64,000 nt of DNA from Dielma fastidiosa (GCF_000313565.1 NZ_HE578930.1:1-64000); one strand, 5' to 3'; counted from the first letter of the stretch, positions 35,124 to 45,672 are shown. Translations and numbers: made by a program. The notes: generated from the letters alone by a model not told the origin.

Positions 35124-36335
35124 TTAAACCTCAGGATAGAAAGCCTTTTTATCTTCCTTTGACTTGCCGCGGACGATTGCTGATACAATATCAGATATTT
35201 CTGATAATTCCTTAACAGAATCATCCTCGCAGATGACCCAAATATTATGTCCGTCACCCGCCTTATAAGGCTGATAAGGCCGCTGATACGCCTGATCACA
35301 AGCAAGATAATATTCTGTATCATAACCGCGCAGTGCTACTTCAGTGCGGATTGCATCGATATCCTCGTCATTATGAATCGTGGTATAGGCGAACAAACGG
35401 CGATTCAGCAAGCGGCCTGCCAAATCCGCAAGGATTGGATCTTTGCCTGTTGTCAGCACAGTAAAGCCATATAAAGCCGCTGATTCATCAAGTATGAAAT
35501 GATCATGCACATCTGGCTGAGCCTTTGCCAGAAACGGCAGAAACATCTTCAAATCAGACAGCCATTCAGGATGTTCACGATAAACCGTCTTCATTCGTTT
35601 AAATAATAAATGCAGGATTGTTTCATAACTGCGGGCAATCGGATGATAATAAACCTGCCAATACATATGATAGCGAGCCATGATGTAATCTTCAACCGTA
35701 TGAATCCCGCTCTCTTTCACAACAATTTTGCCATTGCGTACACGCATAGTACGGATGATGCGTTCAAGATCGAATTCACCATAACTGGTACCGGTAAAAT
35801 AAGCATCACGCAGCAGATAATCCATTCGATCCGCATCAAGCTGTCCGCTTACGATTTGATTCAGTAAAGGATTGGGATGATCATAGGTAATAATAGATGC
35901 CACAGCCTGCGGGAGCCGTGCATCCACCGCTCTTAGGATATGATTAATTTCTGTATCTTCAAGAATAATCCGTACTGTGAATTCTTCATGTTTTACTGAT
36001 GAAATGGCTTCAAACGCATGGGAAAAAGGCCCATGTCCGATATCATGCAGCAAGCCCGCCAGCATGACTGTCATCTTATCATATTCACTCAGCTGCTCAT
36101 TCAGCGCATGCACCTCATACACCATTCGCCGCACAATTTCATAAACCCCTAACGAATGTGCAAACCGGCTGTGTTCAGCCGTATGATAAACCTGAAAATT
36201 ACCGCCAAGCTGATGAATTCTTCTTAACCGCTGAAATTCACGGGCATTGATGCAATCCCAGATAACCTGAAGGTCTACATGAATATAACCATGAATCGGA
36301 TCTCTTAATACTTTTGTTTCACTTGTTCTCTGCAT
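35124..36335 (-). CDS. HD-superfamily phosphohydrolase, YwfO/SAMHD1-like
   Basis: A 403-residue metal-dependent phosphohydrolase. N-terminal RDPIHGYI and REFQRLRRIHQLG are family hallmarks. The HD motif is AGLLHDIGHGPFSHAFE (H and D near residues 97-98), with upstream His in TAEHSRFAHSLG, and SGQLDADRMDYLLRDAYFTG follows. Homologues include bacterial dNTP or phosphonucleotide hydrolases related to SAMHD1. GAGG lies before ATG 36335. A perfect 10-bp inverted repeat lies immediately upstream of its probable -10. Confidence 0.9.
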   Translation of the reverse strand: MQRTSETKVLRDPIHGYIHVDLQVIWDCINAREFQRLRRIHQLGGNFQVYHTAEHSRFAHSLGVYEIVRRMVYEVHALNEQLSEYDKMTVMLAGLLHDIGHGPFSHAFEAISSVKHEEFTVRIILEDTEINHILRAVDARLPQAVASIITYDHPNPLLNQIVSGQLDADRMDYLLRDAYFTGTSYGEFDLERIIRTMRVRNGKIVVKESGIHTVEDYIMARYHMYWQVYYHPIARSYETILHLLFKRMKTVYREHPEWLSDLKMFLPFLAKAQPDVHDHFILDESAALYGFTVLTTGKDPILADLAGRLLNRRLFAYTTIHNDEDIDAIRTEVALRGYDTEYYLACDQAYQRPYQPYKAGDGHNIWVICEDDSVKELSEISDIVSAIVRGKSKEDKKAFYPEV

Positions 36336-36355
36336 AATAAATCCTCCTTGACAGT

Positions 36356-36392
36356 ATTATAGCTTCTAATCTTACATTATTTATGTAAGATT
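36356..36392 (-). promoter_or_regulatory. Promoter and 10-bp inverted repeat upstream of the HD gene
   Basis: AATCTTACAT (36368-36377), a 5-base centre and ATGTAAGATT (36383-36392) form a perfect palindrome. A TATAAT -10 (minus strand, 36356-36361) lies 6 bases downstream and the repeat covers the -35 zone, where no good -35 hexamer exists. No T run follows. It overlaps the stop codon of the YczE-like gene. Confidence 0.6.
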
Positions 36393-37017
36393 ATGAGTAT
36401 TGTTCCTTATTTTGCATTTTAAATCTTAGATTGAATTGATTGGTAAAGAACGGAATTAGCTTACCTAATGCAAAGATGGCTACAAAAGTGCCGATTGTCA
36501 CCGAACCGCCTAAGATCATACCGGAAACAAGAAGCAGAATATCACATGTCCAGCGTATCATATGGAACGGCTTTTTCATTTTATCAACTAATCCTAAAAT
36601 TAAAGCATCGTATGAAAATTTACCAAGATTTGCATCAATCATAGCCGCGATGCCGATTGCCATTAAAAGCAAACCGCATGCGAACATTACAAATGTGATC
36701 CAGCCTTGCTGGTGAGGAATCAAGCCCATAGCGAAATCAATTCCAAACTGGGTAAAAAAAGGTGTGATCAAGGTACCTAAACCAAGCTGACGCCAGTCAA
36801 TGATGCCTGCCAGTATCAGCATACCGATCGCCGTGCAGGTACTTGCTGCCCCAACCGTTATATTAAAGGTTGATGATAAGCCGCCATAAAAGACCGTAAT
36901 CGCGTCGGCTCCCCAGCCTGACTGATTGCACAGGCCGATCGCGAACCCATTTAAAGCAGCGCCGCCTATTAAAAAAAGCGCACGAAGAACAAGTTTATAC
37001 ATATTTATATTTTTCAT
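36391..37017 (-). CDS. YczE/YitT-like integral membrane protein, copy 1
   Basis: A 208-residue protein with five hydrophobic segments. Family marks are GFAIGLCNQSGWGADAITVFYGGL, DWRQLGLGTLITPFF, NLGKFSYDALILGL and GGSVTIGTFVAIFALGKLIPFF. This is the YczE/DUF6198 group of unknown function. A close paralogue lies at 41690-42307 inside the PTS cluster. ATG 37017 follows GGAGG by 7 bases. Confidence 0.8.
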   Translation of the reverse strand: MKNINMYKLVLRALFLIGGAALNGFAIGLCNQSGWGADAITVFYGGLSSTFNITVGAASTCTAIGMLILAGIIDWRQLGLGTLITPFFTQFGIDFAMGLIPHQQGWITFVMFACGLLLMAIGIAAMIDANLGKFSYDALILGLVDKMKKPFHMIRWTCDILLLVSGMILGGSVTIGTFVAIFALGKLIPFFTNQFNLRFKMQNKEQYS

Positions 37018-37131
37018 AATTTCCTCCGTCACGATTCATGCTATTTTATCTATTATATCATTTTTTTGTAATCAAGTGCATTTTTTGCATGACGAAAAGT
37101 CTATCATTATCGATAGACTGTTTCTAATTTA

Positions 37132-38910
37132 TTAACCCATAATATGATGGATAGCCGCTTCAACACTGTCAGCCTGATTAGCTGCCGCTTTAATGACTTT
37201 CAAATCCCCAGAAGAAATTGCAAAGCTATTATAAGCTTCAATCATAGGCAAATCGTTAAAGCTGTCACCAATAACAGTAACTGCTTCTCTTTCAAGACCA
37301 AGTGCTGACTGCAGACATTTAACTGCTTCAAGCTTACCGGTTCGATACGCTACAATATCAACAAAATGCGTATTCAGATATATCTGACAATTCAACTTTA
37401 AAGCTTCAGCCTGTGCGATAAACAAACTTGCTGTACTATCATCTCTGAATTCTATATTCACTGAATATAGCTGCTTCATTACCTCTCGCTGTTCAATCTG
37501 TGGTTCATAGGATGATGTTTTCATTTTATTCATGATCGAATCAGTATCCATAATATTAAAATACATCCCTGCTTTACCTGTCAAAGCATATCCTTTAATC
37601 TGAAATTTACTTATTAATTCAAACAATTCCTCCATTTCAATAGCAAGCGGATGATCGATCAAAACTTTGCCACATCGATCAATTAAATAAGCACCGTTAT
37701 ATGCTCCGAGAAAATCATAATTAATCTTATGTTTGTCCAAATCGCACTTTAAATTAGACAATGATCTGCCGCTGATAAAAGCTAGATAATTATGTTTAGC
37801 ATATTGATTTACAGCAGCCACATCGGCTTTTGAAATAACGCCATGCATTGAGATTGTACCGTCTACGTCAGAAACAAACAGCGCGGGTGCATGTTTTGAT
37901 GGCAGAATACAAGCTTGGCATGTACGGCATTGCAGACAATCCGGTGATGCTTTCTTGCCATAATAATAAGCATTAACGAGATTGGGCTCACATAATAAAG
38001 CACGGCTCATTGAAATTGCAGCGATTGATGTCGTGCATAACAGTTTTTCTACAGCCTTCAGACTGCGTACACCCCCCACTAAAAATACTGGGATATTTAC
38101 TTTTTCAGCAATCAGTGCCGCTTCTGATTGATAAAACAGCTCCCCTTTGCGTGCTGCATAATCACCCCCGCTTATCTCAATTGAATCAACGCCTGCTTTT
38201 GTTAATAAGCCGCATAATTCTAAAGCTTCATCAAAGCACATGCCATTAATATTAAAATCTGAACAATGCACTTTTACACTAATATGAAAATGCTTGGAAA
38301 CTTGCTTATCAATTGCTTTTATCACTTCAACAAGCAAGCGAGCTCGATTGCTGATTGGGCCACCATACTCATCCATTCGCTGATTCATTCGAGGATCTAA
38401 AAATTGTGAAAACAAATACCCATGTGCGGCATGGATTTGTATACCGTCAAATCCACAACGCTCTGCACGTATAGCCGCAGTTACAAAAATATTAGTGATT
38501 GTCTTTAATCTTTCCTTGCTCATAGCTTCTGGAACCAATCCTGATGATATATGAGGTATAGCCGAAGCACTTTCAATACAGCCCAATGAGGACGAACTTC
38601 CGCCGTGAACAAGCTGAAGCAAAAGTTTTGTATCATAACAGTGAGCTAAAGCTGTCAGCCGCTGATACTCAGGTATAAAGCTGTCATCATAAAACCCAGC
38701 CATTCGTGATTTAACTTTAAAAGCTTCATCAGGATATGTATAGCCAGTAATAAGCATGGCTGCGCCACCTTGCGCCAGTTTCTCATAATGCTGATAATAA
38801 GCTTCACTCAAATGGCCATTATCCAAACAAAGACGTTCTGACGTAGCTGATCGAATAAAACGGTTCTTTAATTCAATGTTTGTTAACCGCACGCTCTCAA
38901 AAGCCTTCAT
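37132..38910 (-). CDS. Fusion of old-yellow-enzyme oxidoreductase and Cof-type HAD phosphatase
   Basis: A 592-residue fusion. Residues ~1-340 are an FMN-dependent NADH:flavin oxidoreductase (FIRSATSERL; LLLQLVHGG; catalytic His pair in IQIHAAHGYLFSQFL at 160/163; DEYGGPISNRARLL; VGGVRSL). A four-cysteine segment follows, C325-x2-C328-x2-C331-x2-C334, where FadH-type enzymes bind an Fe-S cluster. Residues ~345-592 form a Cof-type HAD phosphatase (FVSDVDGTIS; ISGRSLSN; VIGDSFNDLPMI). The reading frame is continuous with no sign of frameshift. ATG 38910 follows AAAGGAG. It is the last gene of the GH4-EIIB-EIIA-RarA-like operon, so a role in sugar metabolism is inferred. The substrate is unknown. 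Confidence 0.88.
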   Translation of the reverse strand: MKAFESVRLTNIELKNRFIRSATSERLCLDNGHLSEAYYQHYEKLAQGGAAMLITGYTYPDEAFKVKSRMAGFYDDSFIPEYQRLTALAHCYDTKLLLQLVHGGSSSSLGCIESASAIPHISSGLVPEAMSKERLKTITNIFVTAAIRAERCGFDGIQIHAAHGYLFSQFLDPRMNQRMDEYGGPISNRARLLVEVIKAIDKQVSKHFHISVKVHCSDFNINGMCFDEALELCGLLTKAGVDSIEISGGDYAARKGELFYQSEAALIAEKVNIPVFLVGGVRSLKAVEKLLCTTSIAAISMSRALLCEPNLVNAYYYGKKASPDCLQCRTCQACILPSKHAPALFVSDVDGTISMHGVISKADVAAVNQYAKHNYLAFISGRSLSNLKCDLDKHKINYDFLGAYNGAYLIDRCGKVLIDHPLAIEMEELFELISKFQIKGYALTGKAGMYFNIMDTDSIMNKMKTSSYEPQIEQREVMKQLYSVNIEFRDDSTASLFIAQAEALKLNCQIYLNTHFVDIVAYRTGKLEAVKCLQSALGLEREAVTVIGDSFNDLPMIEAYNSFAISSGDLKVIKAAANQADSVEAAIHHIMG

Positions 38911-38948
38911 AAACTCTCCTTTCAAAAAAGAGTTGCCGAAACAACTCT

Positions 38949-39554
38949 TTAATACTGACCTGTATTATAAACAAAGGCATTCTCAACAACATTTTCGGGG
39001 TCATATTCCTCAAGAATCTTGCCATAGCGTTCCCTATAATCATTATCAACTTCTAATTGTGGAAAAACTAAACAGCCCTCTTCAAAGAAATGCTTTGAAC
39101 CTCTTCCCATTGATTGACCGCGGCGAGTATGTTTATCAAGTGCAACATCCATGATTTCAGGCTTCCTGCCCATAGCAGCACTCTTTATAATAATATTTTT
39201 CAAAAAGTCACTAGACCGATCTTTTGTACTCATGCATAGAATTCGTATCGCATGGATAAAATACATCGGCTGGTCACCATCGTCATAAGGAAAGCTTTTT
39301 CGCATTTGATCTAAAGCATTTATCTGCACTGCCGCATCCAAATTGCCAAAACCGATATCCTCAACTGAAATTGTCAGCAACCGGCGCCATACCTTATCTA
39401 AGAAAATAGGTCCTGATGTATATAATTCATACGCATACTGACACGCCTCTTCAACCATTGAACGGCGGATTGCCTTTTGCAGACAGGAGATTATTTCATC
39501 AGCCGCGAAACCATTCCGTGTTTTAGAATCTGCCCAAATATTATAATTACTCAC
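38949..39554 (-). CDS. Orphan protein resembling the C-terminal region of RarA/MgsA ATPases
   Basis: A 201-residue protein without a P loop. Its helical pattern (ISCLQKAIRRSMVEEACQYAYEL, then KVWRRLLTISVEDIGFGN) recalls the region of RarA/MgsA downstream of the AAA+ core (KSIRGSDPDAAL...ARRL...ASEDIG). The rest, including HTRRGQSMGRGSKHFFEEG, also fits a segment near the RarA C-terminus. GTG 39554 is chosen because GAGG lies 8 bases upstream. It overlaps the EIIA gene by 8 bases. Its place within a sugar PTS operon is unexplained. The assignment rests on remembered motifs only. Confidence 0.6.
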   Translation of the reverse strand: MSNYNIWADSKTRNGFAADEIISCLQKAIRRSMVEEACQYAYELYTSGPIFLDKVWRRLLTISVEDIGFGNLDAAVQINALDQMRKSFPYDDGDQPMYFIHAIRILCMSTKDRSSDFLKNIIIKSAAMGRKPEIMDVALDKHTRRGQSMGRGSKHFFEEGCLVFPQLEVDNDYRERYGKILEEYDPENVVENAFVYNTGQY

Positions 39555-39879
39555 CTTTATTTCCTCGCTTTTCCTTATATACATCAATCAGTTCCATAAC
39601 CATGATTTTGATTGTTTCTGCACTCATCAACTGATCCTCAGCATGTGCCATTAATAATGAAATCTGCGGATCAGATGTAGACATTTCATTTGTCAAAGTT
39701 TCTCCATGGGCATGATGTGCCCGGATAAATTCATCTTCACCTTCCTGAATTAACTTTAATGCTGCTTCTGTATTTCCTTCCTTATAATACATCAAACCTT
39801 GCATATAATATGATTTTGCCAAACCGGCATAGGTTATGATATGCATAGCCGTTTCAGATAATTTCTCAACATTTACCAT
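39547..39879 (-). CDS. PTS EIIA component, lactose/cellobiose family
   Basis: A 110-residue helical EIIA of the Lac family. It carries the phosphorylated His in LLMAHAEDQLM (H79), preceded by AHHAHGETLT. It receives phosphate from HPr and passes it to EIIB. It lies 14 bases after the EIIB gene and overlaps the RarA-like gene by 8 bases. The substrate of the system is suggested by the GH4 enzyme upstream. Confidence 0.93.
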   Translation of the reverse strand: MVNVEKLSETAMHIITYAGLAKSYYMQGLMYYKEGNTEAALKLIQEGEDEFIRAHHAHGETLTNEMSTSDPQISLLMAHAEDQLMSAETIKIMVMELIDVYKEKRGNKGE

Positions 39880-39892
39880 AATTATTTCCTGC

Positions 39893-40189
39893 TTACTTAT
39901 TCAGCAGGCTGAGAGCAAAATCCAATGCCTTCTCCCCGTCAGCCATCGCATAAGTACGTGGTTCAACACTAGCTACTGGTATATTAAGCTGAGACTGAAT
40001 CGTACTAACCGCATATACCAACTGAGGCCCTACAAGACATACGTCCCATTTCCCCACTTCATCGCGAATTCCTGAATTAGCAACAGCCGTTATTTCTAAA
40101 TCCATGCCTCTTTTACTTGCGGCTTCACGAATTTTCTTAACCAATATTGAACTGGACATACCTGCATTGCAGCATAATAATATTTTCAT
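39893..40189 (-). CDS. PTS EIIB component, lactose/cellobiose family
   Basis: A 98-residue EIIB with the active-site loop MKILLCCNAGMSSSILVKKI, with phosphorylated Cys probably C7. VGPQLVYAVSTIQ marks the Lac/cellobiose family. It transfers phosphate to the sugar during import through the EIIC encoded at 44275-45549. It is downstream of the GH4 gene in the same unit. The AT-rich upstream gap (41 bases) holds its ribosome site. Confidence 0.93.
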   Translation of the reverse strand: MKILLCCNAGMSSSILVKKIREAASKRGMDLEITAVANSGIRDEVGKWDVCLVGPQLVYAVSTIQSQLNIPVASVEPRTYAMADGEKALDFALSLLNK

Positions 40190-40230
40190 ATAATTCTCCT
40201 TTTTTCATACCTAATAGATGGCTGATACAA

Positions 40231-41685
<1,455 letters not shown>

Positions 41686-41689
41686 CGTT

Positions 41690-42307
41690 TTAAATAACCC
41701 TTGCAGTGACTTTTAACTCTATGTGATATCGGAAGAATGGGATTGCTTTGCCTAGATAATAAATGGCGATAAAAGTACCCACAGTAACCTTGCCGCCAAG
41801 TAAAAATCCAACAGCTAATAAACCTGTATCAAACACCCATCGAATTGGCGCATATGAAAATCCGCAGCGATTTACTAAACCTAAAAGCAGTGCATCATAT
41901 GAGCTTTTGCCTAGATTCATTGAAACCATAAGTGCAATTCCCAGTGCAATGAATGTAATTCCTACCGCAAAATAGAGAAATCCAATCATACCGCCAGCTG
42001 CGCCTTGAAGCAACCACATTGATAGATCAATACCATACTGCGTAAAAAAGGGGGCAATAATGGTTCCCAATCCAAGCTGCCGCCAATCAATCAGTGCTGC
42101 CGCTCCAACCATTGTAAGCGCCGTCCATTTGCTGGCTTCACCCACCGATATATTTGCTGTCTTCGCAAGCCCGTCATAGAAAACAGTGATTGAGTCTGCT
42201 CCCCAACCGGAGCGGTTGCATACACCAATTGCAGCACCTGTGATAAATGCACCTAGTATCAAAAAACAAAATCGTTTTATATACTGCGCTAAATACACTT
42301 TATTCAT
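41690..42307 (-). CDS. YczE/YitT-like integral membrane protein, copy 2
   Basis: A 205-residue paralogue of the 36391-37017 protein, with the same blocks: GVCNRSGWGADSITVFYDGL, DWRQLGLGTIIAPFF, NLGKSSYDALLLGL and GGKVTVGTFIAIYYLGKAIPFF. Five hydrophobic segments are seen. It is the last gene of the EIIC-PRD-YczE unit. A transport role connected to the sugar system is possible but not shown. ATG 42307 is selected with GAGGG upstream. Confidence 0.8.
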   Translation of the reverse strand: MNKVYLAQYIKRFCFLILGAFITGAAIGVCNRSGWGADSITVFYDGLAKTANISVGEASKWTALTMVGAAALIDWRQLGLGTIIAPFFTQYGIDLSMWLLQGAAGGMIGFLYFAVGITFIALGIALMVSMNLGKSSYDALLLGLVNRCGFSYAPIRWVFDTGLLAVGFLLGGKVTVGTFIAIYYLGKAIPFFRYHIELKVTARVI

Positions 42308-42335
42308 ATTCAACCCTCTCTGTCTGATGGCAGAA

Positions 42336-44258
42336 TTATTGAATCGAACCAGATAAATTGATTAATGCAGATAAGAACTTATTATTATCTGTTGCCTCGA
42401 TCAACATTTTCATTGATTGCTTATTTGCGGCAATCTGTTTAAAAATCTGAAACAACACGCGAACATCATCATTCTGCTTACGTTCAATTGCTAAAGTGAA
42501 AATTAACTGTACTGAACGGCCATCTTTCAACAACGGTTTCTTTAATATTGCAACTGAAACAGCTGTCTTATTAGCAAATGTCATAAGCGGATGAGGAATC
42601 ATAAAAAGATCATTAACAAAGGTCGGATAATTAATTTCCCTTTGTAAAACGTCCTTTGCAAATTCTTCTGCATCATTGATTTTATTGTACGTTTCCAGCT
42701 TCTGAGCCATATCGGTAATAATTGATTCAAACGTCGTTTTATCTTCATAAATCTTAATCATTTCCGGACTAAAATGTTTTTTTACAACTTCTCTGAATCT
42801 TTGACTGATTCTGATTGTATGAATCATATCATTCAAAAGCAATTGATCTTGTGAACTTGGCAAGCTGTTAATTTTATAAGTTGGAATAATTGGATGTAGT
42901 GCCATATCATTAGTCGATAATATCAAATCAACCGCATTTTCATTCACATAACTAGCTAGAGAATGAATCGGCAGTACGGTCTGAACATTTAACTGATTGC
43001 TGAAGTTATTTTTCAGCCAATTCAACAGAATATGGGAAACACTAAGCCGTGCTGAACTGATTAAGATCACATTTAATTTTTGATTTACATTCTCAAGAAA
43101 ATGCTCTAAATAGATTGCAATGTATGAAATTTCATCATCCTGAACATAGGTGTTTTTATATTTATACACGATATGAACAATTAACATAGAAATTTCATAA
43201 GCATATGGATATTTTTTCTTTACATCATCAAGAATTGGATTCAATAACTGAAACCCATTTTCAAGACGGCGCAGCATATATTCAAAATGAGCCAGCATAT
43301 TCAAATAAAGTGCTTCTGAAGTACGCAAATCAAAATTGTATTTATCCAATACTTCCTGACAGAATTCATCTAATACATGTATACTGAAATTGCTGATATC
43401 ACTTTCATCCTTTTCATCATTTAATTTGAATGTATGCAGAAATTGATTCAAAGAATACATATCCTGAGGATAAAGCGACCATTGTGCTTGTATGAGTACA
43501 TCAATCAGCCTTTTCACATTACTATCTATACCGCTATTTTCTACCTCTGCGGCTCGATAATCGTATTGGTTTCTGACAATCGCGATATAAATAGCACTTG
43601 CGGCCATAATCAAATTACCATCCGTCAGCATTACACCTTGTTCATTAAAATAATGTTTGATTTGTTCTAATAAATATTCATATTCACTTTGATCATAGGC
43701 ATCCGGCAGTAAATCTTTAAGATAATGTGTACCCGCGGATTCTTTAATTAAAACTTCATCTTTAATGATTTTGAACATTAATTCCCGTATTTTATGTTCA
43801 TCCTCAATAATGCGTACATACGATCCAGATATATTTAAAAGTTCAATTCCATATTTCTTTTTCAGCTGCTGCTGTAATTTAAGAATATCTTTATACACCG
43901 TTTGTGATGAAACATAGAGTCGTTCACCAATTTCATCAAGTTCCATATCTTCATCAAAAAGCAGTAAGCCAAGGATCGCATAACGTCTTTTTTCACTATC
44001 TGTATCTTCATTTTCGAGATTGCGATATTTGAATAAAAAATCTCGGACAAACTGGATATTTTCTGCTTGAAAATAATAACCACTCTTTTTCGATGATTTA
44101 ATGCAGCATTCATTCTGCCAGCGATCATTAATTTCACCTATTTCATGACGGATTGTTCTGGAAGACACACTTAAAAGCTCGGCGATTTTAGAACCGTGAA
44201 TACCTTGAGTATTGTTGAATATCAGCTCGATGATTTTAAGTTGTCTCCCAGTGAACAT
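42336..44258 (-). CDS. PRD-containing PTS-regulated transcriptional activator (MtlR/LicR type)
   Basis: A 640-residue regulator. Two N-terminal HTH domains (GIHGSKIAELLSVSSRTIRHEI; MELDEIGERLYVSSQTVYKDI) precede PRD modules (~190-395), an EIIB-like domain (~400-485) and an EIIA-Fru-like domain (~510-635). The EIIA His is kept in MIPHPL. The second PRD retains the His in LAHFEYMLRR, but the second expected His is Tyr (YIAIYLEHF). The EIIB-like Cys is absent (ISSARLSVSH). It lies between EIIC and YczE and is the best candidate to bind the three TTTCC-N9-GGAAA operators. Confidence 0.9.
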   Translation of the reverse strand: MFTGRQLKIIELIFNNTQGIHGSKIAELLSVSSRTIRHEIGEINDRWQNECCIKSSKKSGYYFQAENIQFVRDFLFKYRNLENEDTDSEKRRYAILGLLLFDEDMELDEIGERLYVSSQTVYKDILKLQQQLKKKYGIELLNISGSYVRIIEDEHKIRELMFKIIKDEVLIKESAGTHYLKDLLPDAYDQSEYEYLLEQIKHYFNEQGVMLTDGNLIMAASAIYIAIVRNQYDYRAAEVENSGIDSNVKRLIDVLIQAQWSLYPQDMYSLNQFLHTFKLNDEKDESDISNFSIHVLDEFCQEVLDKYNFDLRTSEALYLNMLAHFEYMLRRLENGFQLLNPILDDVKKKYPYAYEISMLIVHIVYKYKNTYVQDDEISYIAIYLEHFLENVNQKLNVILISSARLSVSHILLNWLKNNFSNQLNVQTVLPIHSLASYVNENAVDLILSTNDMALHPIIPTYKINSLPSSQDQLLLNDMIHTIRISQRFREVVKKHFSPEMIKIYEDKTTFESIITDMAQKLETYNKINDAEEFAKDVLQREINYPTFVNDLFMIPHPLMTFANKTAVSVAILKKPLLKDGRSVQLIFTLAIERKQNDDVRVLFQIFKQIAANKQSMKMLIEATDNNKFLSALINLSGSIQ

Positions 44259-44274
44259 GTAATTTCTCCCGTCT

Positions 44275-45549
44275 CTAGTTATTATTAGCTGCTTCGCTTG
44301 CCTGTTCCCGTTTCAGTTCTTCCGCTTCCATCGTTTTGAAGAATGGCAGATAGAATAAGGTCATAAGAATCAGACATACGAATACGAAGATTACTGAACG
44401 CCAGTCAAGAGTCATTAAGAAGGCCCCGACACCTGGCGGCAAGAATCCTGGCGGATTAGCAATTGGCATTCCAATAAAGCCTGTATTCATAACGAAGTAG
44501 GTCATAGCAGTGATAACCAACGGTCCGAATACAAACGGAATCAGCATATATGGATTCAAAATGATTGGAAGACCAAATATAACAGGTTCATTTATGCCAA
44601 ATAATGAAGGTACTAATGCTACTTTTCCCATTGAACTAAAGGCTTTTGATTTTGACTTCATCATAAGGAATACTAGACCTAATGTCAGACCTGATCCACT
44701 TACTTGAAGAATATTATAATATAAACCAAATGTAAAGATATGACTTACAGGAGCTCCAGCGGCAAAATTAGCAATATTTTCAGCTCCATAAGCTATAGCA
44801 AACGGTGCCCATACAGCTGATGTAATTGAAGGTCCATGTAACCCAAAGAACCAAAGCAGCTGAGTAAAAAAGATAACGGTTAATAATGCAGGTAATGAAT
44901 CCATTGAACTAATTGCTGGTGCAAGCAGACTCATAACAAGTGCTGGGAATACTTTACCGCTCATTGCCAAAGACAGATTAGCAATTATTACAGCAACAAT
45001 AACATTAATAACTAGTGGAATTAATGTTTTAAAGCTTTCACCAACCATTTCCGGTACGCTGTCAGGCAGTTTAATATATACGTGATGTTTAAGCAGCAGT
45101 CTTGAAACTTCTACTGATAAAATTGCTGAAACAATACTTGTAAATAAGCCTGATGCACCTAGATACTCAATGCCGATACCGCCTTCAATAGCAACACCGG
45201 ACAAAATCAAATGGACTGCAATTGAAGTAATACCTGATCTTGATGCGTTCATGTCATAACGTTTTGCGAGTGCGGAAGCAATGAAATAAGCCGCATAGAC
45301 AGAAAGTATATCATTTGTATACAATGAGGCATAGGTGAAAATACTGATATTATTAGCTAGGAATTCATAAATAGGACCACTTCCAAGCAAATTCATAAAT
45401 GCAATTGGCAGTAAGCAAATTGATCCAATGATAACAATAGGAATATCGGCAATCATTCCATCCTTAATAGCTTGAAGGTGCTTTTGCTGTTCTACCTTAT
45501 TTGCAATTGGCATTAGGTATTTCATCAACACATTTTGTAGTGTATTCAT
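44275..45549 (-). CDS. PTS EIIC component, cellobiose/lactose family
   Basis: A 424-residue membrane permease of the Lac family with ~10 hydrophobic segments. Key parts are FTQLLWFFGLHGPSI near the centre and FGINEPVIFGLPIILNP, which includes the NEPVIFG sugar-binding loop. It works with the EIIA and EIIB encoded 4-5 kb downstream from a separate promoter. It is first in its unit, followed by the PRD regulator. The substrate is inferred to be an alpha-glucoside from the GH4 partner, although the family name is cellobiose. Confidence 0.93.
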   Translation of the reverse strand: MNTLQNVLMKYLMPIANKVEQQKHLQAIKDGMIADIPIVIIGSICLLPIAFMNLLGSGPIYEFLANNISIFTYASLYTNDILSVYAAYFIASALAKRYDMNASRSGITSIAVHLILSGVAIEGGIGIEYLGASGLFTSIVSAILSVEVSRLLLKHHVYIKLPDSVPEMVGESFKTLIPLVINVIVAVIIANLSLAMSGKVFPALVMSLLAPAISSMDSLPALLTVIFFTQLLWFFGLHGPSITSAVWAPFAIAYGAENIANFAAGAPVSHIFTFGLYYNILQVSGSGLTLGLVFLMMKSKSKAFSSMGKVALVPSLFGINEPVIFGLPIILNPYMLIPFVFGPLVITAMTYFVMNTGFIGMPIANPPGFLPPGVGAFLMTLDWRSVIFVFVCLILMTLFYLPFFKTMEAEELKREQASEAANNN

Positions 45550-45614
45550 AATAGTTTCCCTATCTCCTTTTCAAAACAATTACGCTTCGTCGACACTTAT
45601 TAATTGTTGATTCC

Positions 45615-45672
45615 AGTATAAAAGACTCTTATTCTTACCGCAAATATTTAATTTCCTAAGTGTGTGGAAATT
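45615..45672 (-). promoter_or_regulatory. Promoter and operator B of the EIIC-PRD-YczE operon
   Basis: TATACT (minus strand, 45615-45620), a 17-base spacer and TTGCGG (45638-45643) form the promoter. Exactly 8 bases upstream begins TTTCC (45652-45656), 9 bases and GGAAA (45666-45670), extended to AATTTCC and GGAAATT. This is the same geometry as at operator A. Confidence 0.75.

Noticed and set aside
39949-39966. ACGTG-containing stretch considered as a parS site
   Set aside because: It matches the parS consensus too poorly and lies inside the EIIB gene. No good parS was found by eye in the window, but a computed search would be needed to exclude one.
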